A stretch of 53,080 nucleotides of DNA from Halorientalis sp. (GTDB lineage: Archaea; Halobacteriota; Halobacteria; Halobacteriales; Haloarculaceae), in NCBI RefSeq assembly GCF_028275115.1, contig NZ_JAQCNH010000017.1:1-53080 (forward strand), read 5' to 3'. Below are positions 1 through 9,196 of this stretch, piece by piece (position 1 is the stretch's first letter; every line of letters starts with the position of its first letter). Made by a program: the position numbers and the translations under genes. The notes beneath the pieces were generated by a model. That model saw only the letters and a list, made by a program, of their open reading frames with translations, was not told the DNA's origin and did no database searches.

Positions 1-1151
1 TGACGTTGCCCGCGCCGTCACAGTCCAGTATCGCCAGGGCCTCGTTCTGGGTCGGCAGGCCCGTCCCGCCCCCGTAGGTCGCGAGGATGAGTGACGGAAT
101 CGTCATCGAGACGTGGACCGAACTGTCCTCGAGTAGGGTGGCATTGACCAGCGCGGCGGAGGATTCGGCAACGTTTGCCTCGTCCTGCCCGGTCGGGACG
201 AACAGCGCCGCCAGCCCGTTTGCCGGGTGTGCGCCGTTCGTGTTCGCTCCCGCCAGCATCGATCCGAGGCTGGCGACCTCGCCGTGGTGGACGAGACTCT
301 CCGGGTCGGCCCCGAGGTGGTGAGTGAACACCCCCTCGGGGATGGTCGCCTCGGCGGTGACGCGCTTGCCCCGGGTCATCGTGTCGTTGACCTGGGAGTG
401 TTTCTCGTCTGTGGCGAAGTTGCCCTCCAGGTAGAAGTTCTCGACGTCGCCGGGGAACTCGCTGAGGACCCAGTTACAGGCCGCGAAGGTGGCCTTCCCG
501 ACCGTGTTCTGGCCGGCGGCGGCCCCGGTTTCGAACTCGAGGCGGCGAAAGGCGAGGTCGTTGGTGAGGTAGTCTTCGATTTCGACCAGTTCGGCGACAC
601 TCGAGGTCTCCTCGGCCCTCCGTTTTGATAACGCCGTAGTAGTCGAAGACCCAGTCGCGGAAGTCCCGGGCGGTGCGGGCGTCCTCGAAGACGAACACCG
701 GCGCGCGGCTCATCCGGTGGTCGACGACGGTGGCCGTGACGTCGCCGCTGAGGTTCAGGGTCTTCATGCCGCGGCCGTAGGAGGCGACGAGGGTGCCCCC
801 GGTCGTGGCCAGCGGAATCGGGTACTGGCCGTCAGCGTGTTCGCCCTCGAGCTTGGGCGGACCCGCCAGTCCCATCGGCATCTGGGCGACGCCGACGTTT
901 CGAGCGTCACGTCGCCGGGGAGCACCTCGCCACCGGTAATCTCGAGACGGTCGAATCCGCCGAATTCGGCGTCCTACAACCTGTCTTTCCACCTCGAACC
1001 GACCGCCGCCGTCGGTGTCCGTAAGACTCCCGTACGTGTGCAGTCGCTTCAACACTTTCTCGCGTACGTCGAGCGAGACGACTCCGTTCCCGCCGACGAG
1101 GTTCGCGTAGAGCCTGTCCAGTATCCCGGTGTCTGGCTTCGGAACGACCAT
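1..1151 (-). pseudogene. HMG-CoA reductase-like gene, broken, runs off left edge
   Basis: Three minus-strand frames together spell a class I HMG-CoA reductase-like protein (HMG-CoA to mevalonate, isoprenoid lipid pathway). The N-terminal piece starts at ATG 1151 (MVVPKPDTG) and reads to about 980. A short piece at about 970-905 (GGFDRLEITGGEVLPGDVT) is in another frame. The third piece, about 900-622, carries MPMGLAGP and PLATTGGTLVAS. The last piece, about 620 to 1, has no stop and carries TGQDEANV and GGGTGLPTQNEAL. At least three frame changes are needed, and the second piece has a TAG just upstream in its frame. The catalytic Glu of the family's ATTEG motif is Gly here (GGG codon) and the usual NRG that follows is GRG, while the Lys of the DKK-like segment (TDEKHSQVN) and the Asp of GQD remain. 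It may be a dead paralogue. Family assignment is firm; whether the breaks are biological or assembly errors cannot be told here. Confidence 0.8.
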
Positions 1152-1327
1152 TCTATCTTTTTCTCGCCGGAACATAAAATTAAATTTACCAGTTAAACCA
1201 AAATCGACCGAACAGACTCCCTCCGAGTGCCGAATAGCCGAATGTATCCGGTCACGTTTCCGTCGCGTCCCGCCGAGCGGTGCCATCGCCGGCCGAACCG
1301 TTCGAGACGGGACCTGCCGGACCCGGA

Positions 1328-2464
1328 CTACGTTTCGAGACGGTCCAGGACGGCGTCGGCGTCATAGTTCAGCGTCAACTCTCGCGAGCGTCCGCGGCCA
1401 TCCACGTCGGCGTAGGTGGCGTCGATGATTCCCAACCGGTCGAGTTTGTTGATGATCTCCGAATACCGGGTGTAGCCCAGGTCGGTGCGGTCGTGGAACG
1501 TCTCGTACACTTCGCCGGCCTGCTCGCCGGAGTGTTCGGCGATCACTGTCACCAGCGCGGCTTCGCTGTCCGAGAGGCCACGGAGCGCCCGCGAGAGGTG
1601 GACGAACTTCGATTTGTCGTAGGCCCCCTCGACGTCCTCGACGCTGATTTCTCTGGAGGCGCGCATCTCGGCGTTGAGTCCGGCCCGTCGGAGCAGGTCG
1701 ATCCCGACCCGCAGGTCGCCGTTGGACTCGGCGGTGAGGTCTGCCACGCGGTCGAGTTCCGTCGGCGAGATCACACCGTCGTGAAAGCCCCGCTCGACCC
1801 GTTCGCTCAGGATGTCGACGATCTCGCTTTCGCCGTACTGTGGAAAGTACACCTCCTCGGGCCGGAACACCGACTGGACCCGGCCGTCGAGTTCCTCGAT
1901 CACGTCCAGATCGAGGTCCGAGGAGATGCAGATGACGCCGATTTTCGCGCCGGCGTGTTCCTCGTGGGCGCGCAACAGCGAGTACAACGTGTCCGATGCC
2001 TCGTTCTCGTAGAAGAGGTAGTTCACGTCATCAAGCGCCACGACGAGAACTTCCCCGTCGTCGACCAGTCGGTCGGTCACCTGCTCGAACAATCGCTTGA
2101 ACGAGATACCGGACGAGGGCGGCTCGTAGTCGAAGATACCCTCGAACAGCCTTGAGAAAACGGAGTAGCGGGTGCCGTTGACCTGGCAGTTGACCCGAAC
2201 CGCTCGCACGTCGGTCGTCTCGGCCCGCAACTCGGTGAACAGCTTCTGGATAGCCGTCGTCTTCCCCGTCCCCGGCGGGCCTCGGGCGATGACGTTCAGC
2301 GGCCGCGAGCCTCGGACTGCCGGTCGGAGCGCGTACTTCAGGCTCTCCATCTGGGTGTCGCGGTGGTGGAACGTCTCGGGCAGGTAGTCGATCTCGAAGA
2401 CGTGTTCGTCACGGAACACCGACTCGTCCCACGAGAGCATCCCCTCCTCGGGGTCGTCGGTCAT
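1328..2464 (-). CDS. cdc6: Orc1/Cdc6 family replication initiator
   Basis: 378-residue AAA+ origin-binding protein that recognises replication origins and loads MCM. The start at ATG 2464 (MTDDPEEGML) gives the usual family length; an upstream in-frame extension lacks family character. Walker A is GPPGTGKTT at residues 62-70 and Walker B is VVALDD at about 141-146, followed by the lid and a C-terminal winged-helix domain from about residue 290. It lies 52 bp downstream of the histidine kinase on the same strand, so the two may share a transcript. No obvious origin recognition boxes flank it, so it may be one of the extra Orc paralogues common in haloarchaea and not the one beside the main origin. 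Confidence 0.95.
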   Translation of the reverse strand: MTDDPEEGMLSWDESVFRDEHVFEIDYLPETFHHRDTQMESLKYALRPAVRGSRPLNVIARGPPGTGKTTAIQKLFTELRAETTDVRAVRVNCQVNGTRYSVFSRLFEGIFDYEPPSSGISFKRLFEQVTDRLVDDGEVLVVALDDVNYLFYENEASDTLYSLLRAHEEHAGAKIGVICISSDLDLDVIEELDGRVQSVFRPEEVYFPQYGESEIVDILSERVERGFHDGVISPTELDRVADLTAESNGDLRVGIDLLRRAGLNAEMRASREISVEDVEGAYDKSKFVHLSRALRGLSDSEAALVTVIAEHSGEQAGEVYETFHDRTDLGYTRYSEIINKLDRLGIIDATYADVDGRGRSRELTLNYDADAVLDRLET

Positions 2465-2516
2465 CAGTTTCACCACGCTCCCCACAGGCCTTAATTGTTC
2501 GCCAGTGCTCACACGT

Positions 2517-3938
2517 TCAGGCGACCGGTAACTCGACGACGAACACGGCGCCCGACCCGTCGCCAGGCCGGTCCTCGACCCAGACCGACCCGCCGTAGCT
2601 TTCGACGAGGCTGTACACGAGGTAGAGCCCGATCCCGGACCCCGGACTGTCCAGTCCCTTCTCGCTCTTCCCGAAGATCGCCTTCTTCTGTGTGTCGGGA
2701 ACACCGGGACCGTCGTCGGTCACGCGGACGCGCACCACGTCGCCGTCGCGGGCCGCCGAAACCGTCACCGTCGGCGACTGACCGTCGTTGTGCTGGACTG
2801 CGTTGTTCAGCAGATTCCGGAACACCGACGACAGCATACCGTCGGCCGCGACGCGAGCGTCGGGCAACTCCCCGTCGACCCTGAAGACCGCTTCCGGGTA
2901 CGACTCGCGTCGCTTCGTGAACTGCGTCCGCAGTACGCCGCCGAGGTCGGTTGGTTCAGGCTCGATCTCGCTGTCGCCGACCACCACGTCGACGTGGTCT
3001 CGGACGATGTCTGTGAGTTCGACGACGTGTTCGCTGGCCCGCTCGATCCGGTCGAGAGCGTCGACTCCGTCCTCGTCGATGTGTGCTTCGAGCGCTTCTA
3101 ACCACGCGAGTACGACGGTCATATCGTTGCGAATGTCGTGGCGAACAACGCGGTTGAGCACCTCCAGTTGCTCGGTCCGGTTGGCCAGCTGTCGCTGGTG
3201 CTCGACCCGTTCGGAAACGTCCCGGACCGTCGCGACCACCTTCCGTAACTCCCCGCCGAACCTGACCGCAGACAGCCGGATGTCGATGACGTCGAAGACA
3301 CCGGTCTGTGACTCGATGTCGATCTGCGCCCGGTCGTCACCGCTCTCGACGAACGCCTCGAAGGCCCGCTCGAACTGCTCGACGGGCTCCGTCCGGGAGA
3401 CGCCCTCCTCCGTGAAGACCCGCACCGTGTTCCCGACCCAGCGTTCCCGCTCGATACCACTCACCTCGACGATGCGCGGATTGACGTACTCGATGACGCC
3501 ATCGGTATCGAAGACGTACACGCCGTCGTTCAGGTTCTCCGGGATGGTCTCGTGGACCGTGGCCTCCCGCTTCGAGTTTCTCAGTTCCGAGCTATCCCTG
3601 ACCCTGGCACAGACCGCCTCGTCGTCGCCCGGGCCGACGACCCAGAGTCCGACTGGCGCCCAGAAACGCGTCCCGTCGCTGTGCTGGTGGTGCCACTCGA
3701 CCGTCGTCGACCCGGGGTCGCGTGCCCGGTCGACGAGGTCGTCCGGATTCGCTGGCCCTCGCCAGTCTTCGGCCGTCACGTCCGACAGCGTGATCTCACA
3801 GACCTGCCCCGCACTGTAACCGAGTAACTCGCAGTATCGCTCGTTGGCGTCGAGAATCTCCCCGCTGTCAGGGTCGAAGACGACGAGCGCGTCGGCGGCG
3901 TGCTCGAACAGCGAACGGTAATCGACCTCTCCGGTCAT
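2517..3938 (-). CDS. PAS-domain sensor histidine kinase
   Basis: 473-residue soluble histidine kinase; no membrane segment is seen. A first PAS domain spans about residues 7-115 and a second about 130-240. The H-box is RVVRHDIRND with the phospho-acceptor His at 267. The N-box FRNLLNNAVQHN is at 373-384, G1 DDGPGVP at 408-414 and G2 GSGIGLYL at 433-440, so the ATPase domain looks complete. No response regulator gene is adjacent; in haloarchaea such orphan kinases often act on separately encoded receivers. ATG 3938 is preceded at only 7-14 bp by a TATA-like GAATATAC, too close for a normal archaeal promoter, so the true promoter probably lies further upstream. The ligand is unknown. Confidence 0.93.
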   Translation of the reverse strand: MTGEVDYRSLFEHAADALVVFDPDSGEILDANERYCELLGYSAGQVCEITLSDVTAEDWRGPANPDDLVDRARDPGSTTVEWHHQHSDGTRFWAPVGLWVVGPGDDEAVCARVRDSSELRNSKREATVHETIPENLNDGVYVFDTDGVIEYVNPRIVEVSGIERERWVGNTVRVFTEEGVSRTEPVEQFERAFEAFVESGDDRAQIDIESQTGVFDVIDIRLSAVRFGGELRKVVATVRDVSERVEHQRQLANRTEQLEVLNRVVRHDIRNDMTVVLAWLEALEAHIDEDGVDALDRIERASEHVVELTDIVRDHVDVVVGDSEIEPEPTDLGGVLRTQFTKRRESYPEAVFRVDGELPDARVAADGMLSSVFRNLLNNAVQHNDGQSPTVTVSAARDGDVVRVRVTDDGPGVPDTQKKAIFGKSEKGLDSPGSGIGLYLVYSLVESYGGSVWVEDRPGDGSGAVFVVELPVA

Positions 3939-4475
3939 CCGTATATTCTACGCCAATCGGGCATATGACGCTTTTCCCGACCAGAGGGCCCCCAGCGGGA
4001 CTCGACCCGACGCCTCGCCGGTACCGCCGGTCCGTCACCCGCCTCGGGGCCAGCGACGACTGCCCTGCAGGCTCCAGTCGCAACCGCTCGGCCTCGTGGC
4101 TGTAGCGCAATGTCACAGAGAGCGTGCCGCAGTCGGTACGGAGTCGCCACCACGACGGCGAGAGAACCGCGTCACTATCGGCACGTCCGTGGGACGTCGG
4201 GGACCAGTACAGTGGGCACTCGTCGTTCCAGCCCTCGGCACCGGTACTGGCGTCACACCGTGAGTCCCCAGTCTCGACCGGGCGACCGCGGTTCCGCGAG
4301 CGGTCGCGCCGACCGCCGCCCCGCCGTTGGCGTGTCCGTCGGTGTCCCTGTGTCACCGGCCTGGAGCGCCGGCTGCGGGAGGACTCCTCGACCCCTCGCC
4401 GGTCGTACTGCTCTGCTCACCGTCCCCACCGGTCGTCGCTCGCGTTTCGGGGTCCCGCTTCGCTCGACTGCCCCG
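3939..4475. other. 537-bp gap with no convincing gene
   Basis: This is the region between the kinase and the MutS-like gene. Open frames cross it on both strands, but their products are Arg/Pro/Ser-rich and basic, unlike the acidic proteins around them. A minus-strand stretch around 4190-4070 reads WWRLRTDCGTLSVTLRYSHE, which looks slightly protein-like, so a decayed gene is possible. It presumably also holds the kinase promoter near 3945-3980. Confidence 0.5.
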
Positions 4476-6497
4476 CTATCCGAACTTCGCCAACAACCGC
4501 CTGTAGAACGCCTTCGACCGGTCGTCCCCGTCCTCGGCCAGTTTCTCGACGATCAACTCCGGTGTCGAGCGCGCCAACTCGCCTTTGACTGGCGACCGGT
4601 TCACCCGGAGCGCCCCGTCTTCCAGCCCGACGGCCTGAATCCCGTCGACCTGCACGTCGAAATCGGCGGCCGCCCGAATCTCGCGGGCCAGGTGTGAGAC
4701 GAACACGGCTGTCGCGCCCCGCTCGTCCAGCGCTTCGAGGATGCCGGCCATAATCTTCGCGCTCGCGCCCGGTTCGGTAATCGACTCCAGTTCGTCCACC
4801 AACACGAGCTTTCGGGCCGAAGCGGGCGCATCGCCGTTCTCGGCGTCGTCTCCCACGCCGGTCACCAGACCGCCGAACTCACGCAGCGTGGACTCGAACG
4901 CCCCCGCGTCGAGAGTGCCCTGTGTCTTCGCGTGGTAGTGTAATTCGGCCAGCCGCTCGACGCGAGCCTCGTCGGCCGGCACCGGCAATCCCATGTGCGC
5001 GAGGACGACGACCAGCGCCACCAGGTCGAGCGTCGAGGTCTTCCCACCGCTGTTGACGCCCGACAACAGCGTCACACCGCCGACGCCGTAATCGACCGGC
5101 TCGACGGCCTCGAACGGCACGTCCAGCAACGGCGAGCGCCCGCCGTCGATCTCGAACCCGGGTTCGCCGTCCCCGAGCGTCGGCATCGTGCAGTCGAAGT
5201 CGCGGGCGAAACGCGCGACCGCCAGCTCCACGTCCAGACTCAACGCGGCGTCGACCAGTTCCTCGGCGGCCGGGCGCACGTCGGCCAGTTCGCCCGCCAG
5301 CTCCCGTTTGCGCCGGGTCGCCCGGCGGTCCCGGGCCGCGGTCAACTCCTCGCGGAGTCGAGACACGACGGCCTCGTCGCGTTCGACCGGAAACGTGGGT
5401 TCGTCCGGGAACGTCTGGCGGGCGATGCTCTCGGTGTCGCGCAACTGGAGCGCGTCCACGAGGTGGTCGCGGGCGGCCGCTACTGCGTCGGCGTACTCGT
5501 CGGCCAACTCCCGGCCCAGAAGCGAGTCGACACCCGCGCCTCGCTCGACCAAGGTGAGCAGGTCCGCGCCTTCGATCGTCACGTCCCGCTCCTCGATAGC
5601 CTCACGAAGCTGGTCGTTGGCCACCGACTCTGCGGTCGAGACGGCGGCGTCGAGGTCGTCGACGGCTCTCGTCAGCCGGTCGAGTTCCTCGTCGCCCCGC
5701 ACCTGGCCGTCGTCGTCGAGGTAGTCGAGAGCGTCGGCCAGAGCGTCCAGGTCGCAGTCGACGTCGAGACCGGTCGCGCGTGCTATGTCGGCCGCCGCTC
5801 GGAGACTGTCGCGGTTACGCGCGAAGAAAATCAACACACGCTCGGGCACGACCTCGGCCGGTTCGTCCAGCGCCGTCGGCTCGACGCGGACGTCACCGTC
5901 GACCTCCACTCTCGTGAAGTCCTCGTCGAGCGCGATCACGGTGGCGTAACCCCGCGCCAGTTCCGAGAGCTTCCGGGCGCCGTCGACGAGTTCGACGCTG
6001 ACCTCCGGGATGGCGTCCTGTGCTCGGGCGTAGGTTTCGGCGTCGCCGGTCGCGAGACACCGGTCGCGAATCCGTACGTCACCGGGCGCGTCGAGCGGTT
6101 CTACGTCCGCGAGCGCCTCCCGGACGGTCGGGTCCGGGTCGCGCTCCATCGCCTCGACTGCGAACTCGCGGACCTCCTTGATTCGTGACTCGGTGGCGCT
6201 CGGATAGATCGTCTCCAGCCGTCGAGCGGCGTAGTCGGTGACCGTCCGCTCCTGAAGCAGGGAGAGCGCCTCGCGGTAACACTCCCTGGCGCGGTCGGTT
6301 CCGAGGAAGCCGCCGGGGTCGCCGTGGTCGCGTCTGATCGCACCGCGAGCGATGCGGGCCGCCCGCCCCTCGCTGATACCGGGTGCGCGGGCGATGGCGG
6401 CCACGTCCCCCTCCCGGAGCGCACGCTCGGGGTCGTCGAGTTCGGCCAGTCGGTCGGCCGTCTTCGCACCGACCCCGGGAATCGCTTCCAGGTCCAT
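4476..6497 (-). CDS. MutS-family ATPase with N-terminal helix-hairpin-helix
   Basis: 673-residue protein of the archaeal MutS5/MutS2-like group rather than a canonical MutS. Residues 1-60 form helix-hairpin-helix repeats (IPGVGAKTADRLAEL, then a second HhH around APGISEGRAARIA). A long, acidic, helical clamp/lever region follows. The MutS ATPase carries Walker A GVNSGGKTSTL at about residue 478, a Walker B-like VLVDELESITEPG at about 566 and FVSHL thereafter. No mismatch-sensing domain I (FxE motif) and no Smr nuclease domain are seen. The likely role is branched-DNA or junction binding rather than mismatch repair, inferred from domain make-up. MinD follows upstream after a short gap. Confidence 0.88.
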   Translation of the reverse strand: MDLEAIPGVGAKTADRLAELDDPERALREGDVAAIARAPGISEGRAARIARGAIRRDHGDPGGFLGTDRARECYREALSLLQERTVTDYAARRLETIYPSATESRIKEVREFAVEAMERDPDPTVREALADVEPLDAPGDVRIRDRCLATGDAETYARAQDAIPEVSVELVDGARKLSELARGYATVIALDEDFTRVEVDGDVRVEPTALDEPAEVVPERVLIFFARNRDSLRAAADIARATGLDVDCDLDALADALDYLDDDGQVRGDEELDRLTRAVDDLDAAVSTAESVANDQLREAIEERDVTIEGADLLTLVERGAGVDSLLGRELADEYADAVAAARDHLVDALQLRDTESIARQTFPDEPTFPVERDEAVVSRLREELTAARDRRATRRKRELAGELADVRPAAEELVDAALSLDVELAVARFARDFDCTMPTLGDGEPGFEIDGGRSPLLDVPFEAVEPVDYGVGGVTLLSGVNSGGKTSTLDLVALVVVLAHMGLPVPADEARVERLAELHYHAKTQGTLDAGAFESTLREFGGLVTGVGDDAENGDAPASARKLVLVDELESITEPGASAKIMAGILEALDERGATAVFVSHLAREIRAAADFDVQVDGIQAVGLEDGALRVNRSPVKGELARSTPELIVEKLAEDGDDRSKAFYRRLLAKFG

Positions 6498-6559
6498 CGA
6501 CCCCTCCTACCGAACCCGAAGACAAAAGCGTTCCCGGCGCGCGCAGTTGCGGTACACGC

Positions 6560-7456
6560 TCAGGAGTCGGAGCCGTCCGAGTTCTCCCGTTCGTCCCCGC
6601 CGGCCTCGCCGGCGACGGTCCTCGCCCGTGGAATCTCCGCCCCCAGTTGCATCTCCGCCTCCACATCGGCGTCGCTCGCCCCAGCGCCCGTCTGGGTCGC
6701 TCCGTCCGCTTCGGCGTCGTCGGTCCCACCTGGCGACGCGACAGTCTCGCTCGCGTCACCGTCGGGAACGACGGCCGTCGCGGTAACAGCGGGAAGGGCC
6801 GCGGCGACCTGTCGGTACGCGTCGGCTGCCGCATCGTCGGGTGTTTCGGCCGTGATCGGCCCGCCGGTGGAGTGGTGTGGAACCACCGCCAGCAGGTCGC
6901 CGTCCAGTTCGTCGGTGGCCAGTCTGGCCTGCTGTCCCTCGCCGTGAGTCACGACCGTGCCGAGCAGGTCGGCCCCCGCGTCGGCGGCGAGTCGGCCCGC
7001 CTTCTCCGTGTCCGCGACGGCGGTCGGTTCGGGTGTCGTCACCAGTGCGACGCCGTCGACCTCTCGGTACGTGATGGCGGACTCGTTCTGGAGGCCCGGA
7101 GCCGTATCGACCAGCACTACGTCGTAAGCGACTCTCAGCAGGTTGTACACTTTCGGGAGCCGTTCCGGGCTCGCGTCGGCGAACGACGCGAGGTCCCGGT
7201 CGCCCGGAAGTAACGCGAGGCCGCCTGGGCCGTCGACGACGGCCGCCCGGACCGTCGTCTCCCCGGCCAGCACGCTGTGCAGTCCCTGTCCGTGGTCGAC
7301 GTTCAACCGCCGGCCGACGTCCGCCATCGCGAGGTCGGCATCGACGACGACCACGTCGTATCCGGCCTGTCCCAGAACGACGCCGAGATTGATCGCCGTC
7401 GTCGTTTTGCCGACGCCACCTTTGCCGCCGGCAATCGCGTATACTCCGTCCCCCAT
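6560..7456 (-). CDS. MinD/ParA-type P-loop ATPase
   Basis: 298-residue deviant-Walker ATPase. The signature GGKGGVGKTTT is at residues 10-20, the switch I-like VVDADLAMADVG follows, and the Walker B-like VVLVDTAPGLQNES is intact. The ATPase core ends at about residue 225. The remaining 70 residues are an acidic, Ala/Gly-rich, disordered tail without a recognisable amphipathic targeting helix. Haloarchaeal MinD paralogues act in spatial organisation of archaella and chemosensory arrays; no partner gene lies beside this copy, so its cargo is unknown. A TATA box 24 bp upstream of ATG 7456 points to a leaderless transcript. Confidence 0.9.
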   Translation of the reverse strand: MGDGVYAIAGGKGGVGKTTTAINLGVVLGQAGYDVVVVDADLAMADVGRRLNVDHGQGLHSVLAGETTVRAAVVDGPGGLALLPGDRDLASFADASPERLPKVYNLLRVAYDVVLVDTAPGLQNESAITYREVDGVALVTTPEPTAVADTEKAGRLAADAGADLLGTVVTHGEGQQARLATDELDGDLLAVVPHHSTGGPITAETPDDAAADAYRQVAAALPAVTATAVVPDGDASETVASPGGTDDAEADGATQTGAGASDADVEAEMQLGAEIPRARTVAGEAGGDERENSDGSDS

Positions 7457-7479
7457 CGTCTCATGGAGGCGTTTCTCGG

Positions 7480-7487
7480 TTTATATA
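7480..7487 (-). promoter_or_regulatory. TATA box of the minD-like gene
   Basis: The minus strand reads TATATAAA here, 24-31 bp upstream of ATG 7456. This is the spacing expected when transcription starts at or next to the start codon. Confidence 0.7.
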
Positions 7488-7579
7488 GTCGATGCCGCTG
7501 CCTGCCGGTGATTTAAACCACCGCACCGATGCCGGCGCGAGACAACGAGCTTTTGCGCCACGATGCTGAAATCGGGGCT

Positions 7580-8473
7580 ATGGCAGCCGAGGACACCGGC
7601 GTCGATGCGGACGCGGTTTCTGACAAAACCGCGGCCGTCCGCGACGACCTGGCCGAGATGAACGCCGTATTGATCGCCTTCTCCGGCGGTGTCGATTCGA
7701 GCGTCGTCGCCGCCCTCGCCCACGACGCCCTGGGCGAGGACGCCGTCGCCTGTACGGCCAAAAGCGAGACCCTCCCCGCCGAGGAACTGGACGACGCCCA
7801 CCGGGTGACCGACGAGATCGGCATCCGCCACGAAATCGTCGAGTTTTCCGAACTCGACAGTGCGGAGTTCGTCGAGAACGGCGAAGACCGCTGTTACCAC
7901 TGCCGGTCGATGCGCCTCTCTGCGATGTACGACCACGCCCGCGAACTCGACATTGGGGTCGTCTGTGACGGCACCAACGCTTCCGACCCCGGCGAGGGCC
8001 ACCGCCCCGGCCTCCAGGCCGTCGAGGAACTCGACGTCTACTCCCCGCTTCTGGAACACGGTCTCACCAAGCCCGAAGTCCGGGCCGCCGCCCGCGAGTA
8101 CGAACTCTCCGTGGCCGACAAACCGTCGATGGCCTGCCTCTCCTCGCGGATTCCCACGGGACTCGAGGTAACGGAGGACCGTCTCTCCCGTATCGAGAAG
8201 GCCGAACGGCTCCTCCGGACGTGGGGTTTCGACCAATTCCGCGTGCGCGACCACGACGGCCTCGCCCGGATCGAGGTCGCGGAAGACGAACTCGACGTGG
8301 CGCTGGACCCGGAGTTCGTACGGGCCGCCCGCGACCACATCGGCGACCTGGGTTTCGACCACGTGACGCTCGACCTCCACGGCTACCAGACCGGCAGCGT
8401 GAGTCCCGACGAGACGGACGACGAGCCGCTCGTCGAGGACGTGTTCAGTACGGCGTATCCGAGCGGGGAGTGA
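7580..8473 (+). CDS. larE: LarE-type ATP-dependent sacrificial sulfur transferase
   Basis: 297 residues from ATG 7580 (MAAEDTGVDA); an in-frame ATG at 7529 would add 17 residues. LarE supplies sulfur to the nickel-pincer nucleotide cofactor of lactate racemase LarA. The PP-loop motif SGGVDSS is at 35-41. Three cysteines sit where iron-sulfur LarE enzymes have them: C105 and C108 in RCYHCRS and C186 in MACLSSR. Established LarE work separates a one-Cys sacrificial form from a three-Cys form binding a [4Fe-4S] cluster, and this one looks like the latter. No larA, larB or larC is in the window, so the cofactor user is elsewhere or different. It is divergent from minD. Confidence 0.88.
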   Translation: MAAEDTGVDADAVSDKTAAVRDDLAEMNAVLIAFSGGVDSSVVAALAHDALGEDAVACTAKSETLPAEELDDAHRVTDEIGIRHEIVEFSELDSAEFVENGEDRCYHCRSMRLSAMYDHARELDIGVVCDGTNASDPGEGHRPGLQAVEELDVYSPLLEHGLTKPEVRAAAREYELSVADKPSMACLSSRIPTGLEVTEDRLSRIEKAERLLRTWGFDQFRVRDHDGLARIEVAEDELDVALDPEFVRAARDHIGDLGFDHVTLDLHGYQTGSVSPDETDDEPLVEDVFSTAYPSGE

Positions 8474-8491
8474 ACGACCTGCCCGGCCCGG

Positions 8492-9130
8492 TCACTCGAC
8501 CAGTTCGGTCTCCTGATACCCCGCGTCGTTCTCCCGTCGAATCGCGGTCTCGCCGGTCTCCTGATCGTGTTCGAGTTCGTTGACCGCACAGTTCGACTGC
8601 GAGAAGCTCGTCAGCGCGCCCGGCAGGTCCACGCTTCGGAGGTGGGCAAGCAACACGTAAATCGGGCCGCCGTGCGTCACGACCAGGACCTCCTCGTCGG
8701 GGCCGGCCCGCTCCAGCAGGTCACCCCACGCCACGAGGACGCGCTCACGAGTCTGCAACAGGCTCTCGCCGCCCGTCGGTGTGGTTTCGAGCCCGACCAT
8801 CCCCACCGAGGCCCGGTGTTCGGGGAACTCGCTGAACACCTGTTCGTAGTCGAGTCCCTGAAACGCGCCGAAGGAGCGTTCCCGCCACCCCTCGGTGAAC
8901 TCGGGCTCGGGAAACGACTCCGCTGAACGGAGATGTGCAGTGGTCTCGCGGGTGCGTCGAAGGTCGGAGGCGACGACACTGTCGAAGTCGTAGGTCCCCG
9001 CCAGGTGGCGGCCGGCGGCACGGGCCTGGCGACGCCCCCGTTCGTTCAGCGGCGAGGCAGCCCAGCCTTGGACGCGTCCCGCTCGGTTCCACTCGGTTTC
9101 GCCGTGTCGGACAACTACCACCGTCGTCAT
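8492..9130 (-). CDS. Histidine phosphatase (phosphoglycerate mutase-like)
   Basis: 212-residue member of the histidine phosphatase superfamily. The phospho-accepting motif RHGETEWN is at residues 8-15, NERGRRQA follows, the acid/base Glu region is FTEGWRERSFG, and the second catalytic His is in VVTHGG. The length fits cofactor-dependent PGM-like or alpha-ribazole phosphatase-like enzymes, but nothing here fixes the substrate. It ends 18 bp beyond larE (convergent) and lies 66 bp downstream of tatCo on the same strand. Confidence 0.88.
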   Translation of the reverse strand: MTTVVVVRHGETEWNRAGRVQGWAASPLNERGRRQARAAGRHLAGTYDFDSVVASDLRRTRETTAHLRSAESFPEPEFTEGWRERSFGAFQGLDYEQVFSEFPEHRASVGMVGLETTPTGGESLLQTRERVLVAWGDLLERAGPDEEVLVVTHGGPIYVLLAHLRSVDLPGALTSFSQSNCAVNELEHDQETGETAIRRENDAGYQETELVE

Positions 9131-9196
9131 CGGTGAACCGTTCGACGTGGGGCAAAAAGAGTGTGCAGGGTTTCTGCAGACGGCTCGAAACAGGTG

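Noticed and set aside
3868..4356. 162-codon minus-strand frame in the kinase/MutS gap
   Set aside because: Basic and Arg-rich at both ends; only a short internal piece looks protein-like, not enough to call a gene.
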